Part shown: positions 58,867 through 64,000 of the stretch, piece after piece
Position numbering within the stretch: the first letter of the stretch is position 1
Layout: each line of letters opens with the position of its first letter
From: Cohnella zeiphila
GTDB taxonomy: Bacteria; Bacillota; Bacilli; Paenibacillales; Paenibacillaceae
NCBI RefSeq assembly: GCF_014212055.1
Contig: NZ_JACJVO010000051.1
Coordinates: forward strand, 1 to 64,000
DNA: 64,000 nt
Direction of reading: 5' to 3'
The notes under the pieces: model-generated
Database searches by the model: none
The model's input: the letters and a program-made list of their open reading frames with translations, nothing else
Told to the model about the DNA's origin: nothing
Program-made: the position numbers and the translations under genes

Positions 58867-61800
58867 TTATTCGCTTACCGTCACCCGAACGGACCCTTGC
58901 CGGCGAACTCCGTCCAGCTCGACGGTCGTCGCTATGACCGCCGTTCCGGGGTTGTGCGCCTTCAGCCGATTTTGTTCGTCCACGTTGGCGATGTTCTCGT
59001 GATCGATATCGTATTTGATCTGGACTCCCGACAAATCCGCCCGGGTGCCGTCCGCATAGTAGCCTTGAACCTCAACCGGGACGGATTCGTTTTTCTTCAA
59101 TTCCGTTTTCGGAACCGCGATCTTCACGTCGCTAAGCCAATACCGGGTGCGGGACAGCGGAATCGCGAACGCATCGCCGGCGGCAACGTCGTACACGAAC
59201 CCTTTCGTTATATCCGCATTGTCGGCATAAGCCCGAATCAGGGTCGCATCGCCGAGGTCGAGCTCGTAGATTCCTTCTCCTGTCTGCGTCACTCCGCGAA
59301 TGAGATAAGCGGCGTTCCGAACGCCGTCGTTCCGAACGTAAACGGTCTTCCCGATCAACCGGTTCGGATCTTCGCCTTGCAGATCCATTTGTACGGTCAA
59401 CGTATTGTCCAGAGACAAGTCTTTCGTAAAATCGGCCACGGTGCCGGACAGGCGGGCGACGCCAGAGCTGGCAAACGAGGCCGGGCCGATTTTGCCGATG
59501 TAGGCGCCGTCATTCATATAGGTGAAGACGGGGAGCCCCTCCTTCTCCGAGTAGATTCCGAACGAGCCCTGGAAACGGACGTTACCGTCGACCGTATAAG
59601 CGGCGTCCGGATTCAAGGCGCTGACGATGTAATCGACTCGGCCGTCCTGCAGTTCCACCTTGACGGCGCGCACGTCATCGCCCGCCTCTTCGCCCGTATC
59701 CGCCGCCGTCACCGGTACGGCCGATATGCCGCGAACGAACCTCTGATCCTTATAAGGCTCGATCACCGACACGAACGTGCTGCTCAAGTCCTGCCCGCTC
59801 CGGTGCGCCAATAGATACGTCAAGCTTTTCGGATTGCCCGGCTTGTTCTGCGGCGGCACCCCGTCGGCCAGCGCGATGTCGTCGTTCTCGCCCACCATCG
59901 TCATACGCACGTGAATATCCTCCGGATTCTGCAGCACTTTCCACGTGTCCGTAATATGCCAGTCGACGCTGAACTGCGAGGAAGGATCGTTATCGCGCCG
60001 GACATTTTTCAGCCAGTGGTAGCCCGGCCCGGCATAACCGGATCCGGAGACGCTGTCGTCCGCCGGACGAACGCCGTATTCGACATCCGGGCCCGCATAG
60101 CTTCCCGTCTCCTGCGGCGTCAGATTCAGCCCTTCCGTCGTGACCGGTCCCTCTGCCGCATGGAAGCTGAACCGATGGTCGCTGCCCCCTTTGACCCTGA
60201 AAAAATCGATCGCATACGAATTCTCTTCGTCTACTTTGACCATTGCCGTGGTCCGCCGGTACAATTCCGTCTGCGGATATGCCTTTGGCGATTCCACGTC
60301 GACCATCTGAACCATCGGACTGTCGTCGTAATGGACGGGGGTCCCTCCGTACTGAGGCTGCTGCTTCGAATCGTCGACGACGACCGTGTTATGGCTGATC
60401 GTGTTCTGCACCCATTCGAACCGGTTGACGTCCGTGGCGTTCGCTTGCTCCGGATAGCCGAGGTCCGGCGCCAGATCCAATCCGAATCCGTACAGCCCGA
60501 TATTCAGCGAATCCAGATGCCCGTGGCCCTGGCTTCGTCCGTAATACATCCAGGCGGACCGCCTGTTGTCGCCATCGTCCGTCTGCTCCCCGTCTCTCAA
60601 TCCGGCGAAACCGTATCCGGTTAGATTGACGCTCTTGAGATCCAGCGGCCCCTCCGATTGAATGACCGATTCGATATCTCGGCTCACCTTCTCCGGATCC
60701 GGCGTGAAAATATCGGAGTGGATGCCGTCGGTTTTGTTTCCGTTCAGCATATACGCAAGCTGCGCATAGACCGGCGTTCCGAATTGTTCGAATGCTTTGA
60801 TTGATTGCGCCTTGTCGACGAGCACGCCGGGCTGGCCCGTCGTCCCGCTGTCCCCGATCGACGGCGTATAGCTGCCCAGCATGACCAGCGGGTAGATGCC
60901 CTGGAACATCTTGCGGAACTTCACGTTCTGGTACAAGTCCGCCGCCGGATACTTGTCATAGCCGGCCAAAATATCCGCCGCCTGCATAAACGTGCCCAGC
61001 CACAAACGGTTGTAGCCCGGCGCGGCCTCGTTGCCGTTGCCGTCCCGGTCGACGTCGTTCACCATGCTGTACAGCACGTTGCCTCCCGTTACCTGGCGCG
61101 GAATCGAATTGACGAAGCCGCCCGGCCGGAAGACATAATCGAGCCACGTTCGGGTCTCGGGCATCGTGTCGAGAACGACGGCGGCCATCGCCAGAGCGCT
61201 CTGGTGGAACCCGTTATTGCCGCGGATTTGATCCCATTTCACGCCCGGATACACTTGCCGCAGAATGCCGTCTTCGATGCCTCTGCGCAATTCCGTTCCG
61301 TTATTCTTTAACGGAAGATCGAACTGTTCGCCCTTCGACTGCAGGAACGTGATCACTTCAGGGTCGTCGAATACGGGGAAGAAGGCGTCGTATGCCGTGA
61401 CAAAGGACTTGACCAGACTCGTCTCCCAGATGGAACCGACGGCTTTGCCGTCGCCCGTGCCCCCGTGCGAGTTCACGTAGAGGCCCTTGTCGAAAGCGGC
61501 GACGTCCAGGGACGGATAGACATCGGCGATGCGGCTCAGCAGCACGGCCCCCGCTCTGGCGTATTGGGCGTCTCCGGTATAGACATATGCGTTCTGAAGA
61601 GCGCTCACGGCATTGTTGATCGCCGCCGTGCCTCCGTACCAGAGGAACCAATGCGCATAATAAGCGACAAACGTATAGCGTTTGCCGGTTGCGGGGTCCA
61701 CCCAGCCATAGCCGTCGTCCACGCCCCACGTCGGCCCTTTCTCGGGATAAAGCGTATTGACGAGCAAGCTTTTGTCGGCCAGGTCGGGTTGGAAATCGCC

Positions 61801-62739
61801 GTGCGCATCCAAGCCGCTTTTGTAATAAGCCTGGAAGTCGTTCGTCGGAAACTTGTAGCCGCTGGCAGGATCGACGATTTTCCAAGGATCGTTCAGCGGA
61901 TCGGCCTGCCAGGGATAGTTGCCGTACGACTTCAAATCGCCCGAGACCGGACTGAAGTTGCCGAGCAGTTGGTTGGTGTTGTAGCTTCGCGGAATATTCT
62001 GAGTCGGGACCAAATCCCATAGCCCCTCATATCCCATCGCCAAGTAGGCGTTCGCGCTGCTTACCGCGCTGTCGCGCTGCGATGCGGCCCAATCGAATTG
62101 CTGAACGTTCTGCCTCGCGGCCTCCTGCTTGGCCGGCGTATAGTAAGTGCTTCTTGTTTTGCTGCTCGCGACCGCAGACAGGTCCGTGAGAAGCAGGCGA
62201 ACCGGGTACATCTTCGTTCCGGTGCCGTTCCCGACGCCGTTGCCCGGCGACTTGACGGACAGCGTGACGGTATGCTCGCCCGCGCTCAAGTCGAGCTGTT
62301 CCACATAAAGATCCGGCTTCGGATATTGACCGTTGATGCTGTAGAAGCTGTATTCGCCATACGTCGTCCCGTCGATGCTGATCTCCGCCGTTCCGCCGTC
62401 GGCAGCGGTCATGCCGCCGAGTTCGATCCGGTAGCGTCCGGCAGACGGCACCTCGAAGCGGAAAGTTCGTGCGGGCGCAGCCGCCGTGGAATCGATCGCT
62501 AGCCCGGTCCCGGCGGCGCGGACCGCCGGTTCCGCCGCGGGGTCGCCCTCCAGCGTCGCTGCCGGGTCGGACGAAGCATCGCCTGCGACGAACGGATAGA
62601 CGGTCGTATCGGCCATGACAACCTCCTCCTCGTCTCCGGTCTGGGGAATGTCGGCTGCCCTCGCCTTCGTGCCGACGGGGATGACAAGCGTCAAGATGAG
62701 AGCAACGATAAGCATTCGTCCGGAATTCCATAATCTCAT
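58867..62739 (-). CDS. Secreted heparinase II/III-type polysaccharide lyase with Ig-like tail
   Basis: 1290 residues. A signal peptide (1-29, ending KARA) directs secretion. Residues about 70-190 form a beta-sandwich resembling a carbohydrate-binding module. About 200-690 is the (alpha/alpha) toroid. About 720-1010 is the heparinase II/III beta-sandwich, with the SHNTVVVDDSKQ motif (about 771-782) containing the conserved His. About 1195-1288 is a bacterial Ig-like group 2 domain (VQGYYADGTRADLSG, LKAHNPGTAVIATT). No S-layer repeat or sortase motif is seen, so it is released or held by the Ig-like domain. It probably cleaves a uronic-acid-containing polysaccharide by beta-elimination. ATG follows GAGGAGGG. 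No transporter lies next to it. Confidence 0.82.
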   Translation of the reverse strand: MRLWNSGRMLIVALILTLVIPVGTKARAADIPQTGDEEEVVMADTTVYPFVAGDASSDPAATLEGDPAAEPAVRAAGTGLAIDSTAAAPARTFRFEVPSAGRYRIELGGMTAADGGTAEISIDGTTYGEYSFYSINGQYPKPDLYVEQLDLSAGEHTVTLSVKSPGNGVGNGTGTKMYPVRLLLTDLSAVASSKTRSTYYTPAKQEAARQNVQQFDWAASQRDSAVSSANAYLAMGYEGLWDLVPTQNIPRSYNTNQLLGNFSPVSGDLKSYGNYPWQADPLNDPWKIVDPASGYKFPTNDFQAYYKSGLDAHGDFQPDLADKSLLVNTLYPEKGPTWGVDDGYGWVDPATGKRYTFVAYYAHWFLWYGGTAAINNAVSALQNAYVYTGDAQYARAGAVLLSRIADVYPSLDVAAFDKGLYVNSHGGTGDGKAVGSIWETSLVKSFVTAYDAFFPVFDDPEVITFLQSKGEQFDLPLKNNGTELRRGIEDGILRQVYPGVKWDQIRGNNGFHQSALAMAAVVLDTMPETRTWLDYVFRPGGFVNSIPRQVTGGNVLYSMVNDVDRDGNGNEAAPGYNRLWLGTFMQAADILAGYDKYPAADLYQNVKFRKMFQGIYPLVMLGSYTPSIGDSGTTGQPGVLVDKAQSIKAFEQFGTPVYAQLAYMLNGNKTDGIHSDIFTPDPEKVSRDIESVIQSEGPLDLKSVNLTGYGFAGLRDGEQTDDGDNRRSAWMYYGRSQGHGHLDSLNIGLYGFGLDLAPDLGYPEQANATDVNRFEWVQNTISHNTVVVDDSKQQPQYGGTPVHYDDSPMVQMVDVESPKAYPQTELYRRTTAMVKVDEENSYAIDFFRVKGGSDHRFSFHAAEGPVTTEGLNLTPQETGSYAGPDVEYGVRPADDSVSGSGYAGPGYHWLKNVRRDNDPSSQFSVDWHITDTWKVLQNPEDIHVRMTMVGENDDIALADGVPPQNKPGNPKSLTYLLAHRSGQDLSSTFVSVIEPYKDQRFVRGISAVPVTAADTGEEAGDDVRAVKVELQDGRVDYIVSALNPDAAYTVDGNVRFQGSFGIYSEKEGLPVFTYMNDGAYIGKIGPASFASSGVARLSGTVADFTKDLSLDNTLTVQMDLQGEDPNRLIGKTVYVRNDGVRNAAYLIRGVTQTGEGIYELDLGDATLIRAYADNADITKGFVYDVAAGDAFAIPLSRTRYWLSDVKIAVPKTELKKNESVPVEVQGYYADGTRADLSGVQIKYDIDHENIANVDEQNRLKAHNPGTAVIATTVELDGVRRQGSVRVTVSE

Positions 62740-62990
62740 TGATTTCCCTCCTCGCCATTCTTAACGGCCTCGAATCGAAATCGCTCGTTCCTCCTGCGTG
62801 CGAGATTCGTAGATGTGAAGGGGAGCTAAGCCGGCTTGCTTGTTCGGGGTGAGGACATCACCTCCTTCTTCTCTCGATAACTGTTGATATATGTATCATA
62901 CCTGTATTTAAAATGCTATCCCAATCTCTTGGTTTCGTCAAGAGATTAAGAAACGGACGACGACACTTTCGGAGAAGCAAAAAAAAAAAA

Positions 62991-63024
62991 CGATCCCCGG
63001 ACGCTTGGGAGCATCCGGGGATCG
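62991..63024 (-). terminator. Strong minus-strand terminator
   Basis: CGATCCCCGGA and TCCGGGGATCG form a perfect 11-bp stem; on the minus strand a run of at least ten T residues follows. It ends transcription of the cyclic-nucleotide-domain gene at the right edge, leaving about 300 bases of 3' untranslated RNA. Confidence 0.75.
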
Positions 63025-63324
63025 CATTCGCAATGAAGTTGTATTGAAAGGTGCGCGGTGACAAAAAGCGCATTGCCGGGATCAGCATCCGGCTGACGGC
63101 CAGTTAGAAGCGAACGGAAACGCTAACGAATTCCAGAGACGCTATTTCTGCAAAACCTAGGTTGGGTTAAATGTAACGAATCGAGGAACCCTTATCGGGG
63201 CGGATAATAGCCATTAGCCGAATGAAATGGGCAAATAAGCTATCTGCGATTCGTTAGAACGCGAACCTCTTTCTATTTCGCCAAATAAGATCGTATCGTT
63301 TCGTTAGCAAGCAAAGCCGGATTA
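63025..63324. other. Gene-free stretch with possible long 3' UTR
   Basis: No gene is recognised between the terminator and the cyclic-nucleotide-domain gene. Short repeats of TTCGTTA/TAACGAA occur (63126-63130, 63175-63180, 63248-63256 and 63300-63306), which may form RNA structure, but no known riboswitch is recognised. Confidence 0.35.
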
Positions 63325-64000
63325 TTACGAGTCGATCCGCATGATCATCTCTTCCAGCGTCCGTACCCGGACGAGAGAAGCTCGCAGCAAGCCGAGGCCG
63401 ATCTCCGGATACAACCGGACGAGCCGGGTTACTTCCTGCTGGCGAAGCGTCAGCACCTTCACTTCGCCGAAGAAAGCCTGCGCCGTCACGGTCGAAGGCG
63501 AACCGTCCAGCGCCGACGTGGCGCCGCACACTTCGCCGGGACCGATCACGCCGAGCGTCGCTTCCCATCCGGCAGCCGACACGCTGCTCAGCTCGACGTT
63601 ACCGGAGACGATCACGTACATCGCCTCGTTCTTCTCGCCCCGGTTCAAGAGCCGCGCCCCGTCCGGGAACGTCATCTCCCGCGCCGCGCCGGCGATCAGC
63701 CCCAGCTCTTCCAGCGACAAATCCGCGAAAAACGGCACCTTTTTCAAATAGACGACCTTACTCAACCGCCCCAGCACATTCGGTTCGTCCGCCACGTCCG
63801 TCCGCTCCTTTCCGCTTGCCGAGCTTGCCGCAATCTCGCTTCGCCATTCGTGCGTCTCGCCTGCGGCGAACCCGCTGCGCCCTTTCCCCGCTTCCGCCGC
63901 CAATTCCCGCCACCAGTCGTCGGCGGAACGGGCGGCGTCCGCCAGCAGCTCGAGCGCCCGCTCCGGCGGGACATCCCCGGCGGGGTCCGCTTCCCGCTGG
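63325..64000 (-). CDS. Cyclic-nucleotide-binding-domain protein (partial, runs off the right edge)
   Basis: The frame is open from the edge of the window, so the TTG at 63903 need not be the start. The visible 225 residues comprise a hydrophilic helical part (ERALELLADAARSADDWWRE) and a cyclic nucleotide-binding (cNMP) domain from about LKKVPFFADLSLEELGLIAG to the end, with the phosphate-binding cassette region GEVCGATSALDGSPSTVTAQ. There is no C-terminal helix-turn-helix, so it is not a Crp-type regulator. In related bacteria such domains end HEAT-repeat or transporter-like proteins, and the N-terminal part outside the window must decide. It ends at a TAG after MIMRIDS. Confidence 0.75.
   Translation of the reverse strand, partial: QREADPAGDVPPERALELLADAARSADDWWRELAAEAGKGRSGFAAGETHEWRSEIAASSASGKERTDVADEPNVLGRLSKVVYLKKVPFFADLSLEELGLIAGAAREMTFPDGARLLNRGEKNEAMYVIVSGNVELSSVSAAGWEATLGVIGPGEVCGATSALDGSPSTVTAQAFFGEVKVLTLRQQEVTRLVRLYPEIGLGLLRASLVRVRTLEEMIMRIDS

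Overview
The window looks like a chromosome segment of a Firmicute in the Paenibacillaceae (Paenibacillus/Cohnella-like). The evidence is S-layer-homology domains, Lpl/Ytc-type sugar importers paired with YesM/YesN-type two-component systems, a YdjO-type zinc-ribbon protein, strong AGGAGG ribosome binding sites and moderate GC. No rRNA, tRNA or CRISPR array was seen.

Layout. (1) 0-5 kb is a scarred region: a methyltransferase joined in frame to a group II intron maturase fragment, an S-layer-anchored protein with two class A beta-lactamase-type domains, a decayed Gfo/Idh oxidoreductase and a truncated IS110 transposase. (2) 5-7 kb: an SDR oxidoreductase divergent from an AraC regulator. (3) 7-20.5 kb: a large minus-strand sugar locus (importer, ThuA, TIM-barrel isomerase, dehydrogenase, VOC protein, ROK kinase, cytoplasmic GH9 hydrolase, SIS isomerase). 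It faces a LacI regulator across a control region with five copies of a TTTGGTACCGGTACCAAA-type operator and duplicated promoters. A second, truncated ThuA gene follows lacI. (4) 20.6-23 kb: a DinG/YpvA-type helicase and a broken small gene. (5) 23-27.4 kb: a tightly overlapping five-gene acyl-CoA operon (ligase, thiolase, two hotdog proteins, SDR). (6) 27.5-33 kb: a GH95 remnant, a VOC protein, a DHA2 efflux pump with its TetR regulator and operators, and degraded GH42 and AraC genes. (7) 33-47 kb: two tail-to-tail importer loci, each with its own histidine kinase and AraC-type response regulator. (8) 47.4-50.7 kb: a compact cassette of diiron protein, acyl-CoA-dehydrogenase-like flavoprotein and PhnD-like binding protein without a signal peptide. 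(9) 50.8-62.7 kb: glycan genes (GH127, CBM9-like, TIM-barrel isomerase, Gfo/Idh, a large secreted heparinase II/III-type lyase) with two AraC regulators and small genes. (10) The right edge holds part of a cyclic-nucleotide-binding-domain protein.

The main theme is acquisition and breakdown of complex plant or cell-wall glycans. Three binding-protein-dependent importers are encoded without any ATPase, implying a shared MsmX-type ATPase elsewhere. Cytoplasmic hydrolases and oxidoreductase/isomerase sets would process the imported oligosaccharides. Broken GH95, GH42, AraC, Gfo/Idh and ThuA copies show that the region turns over genes rapidly.
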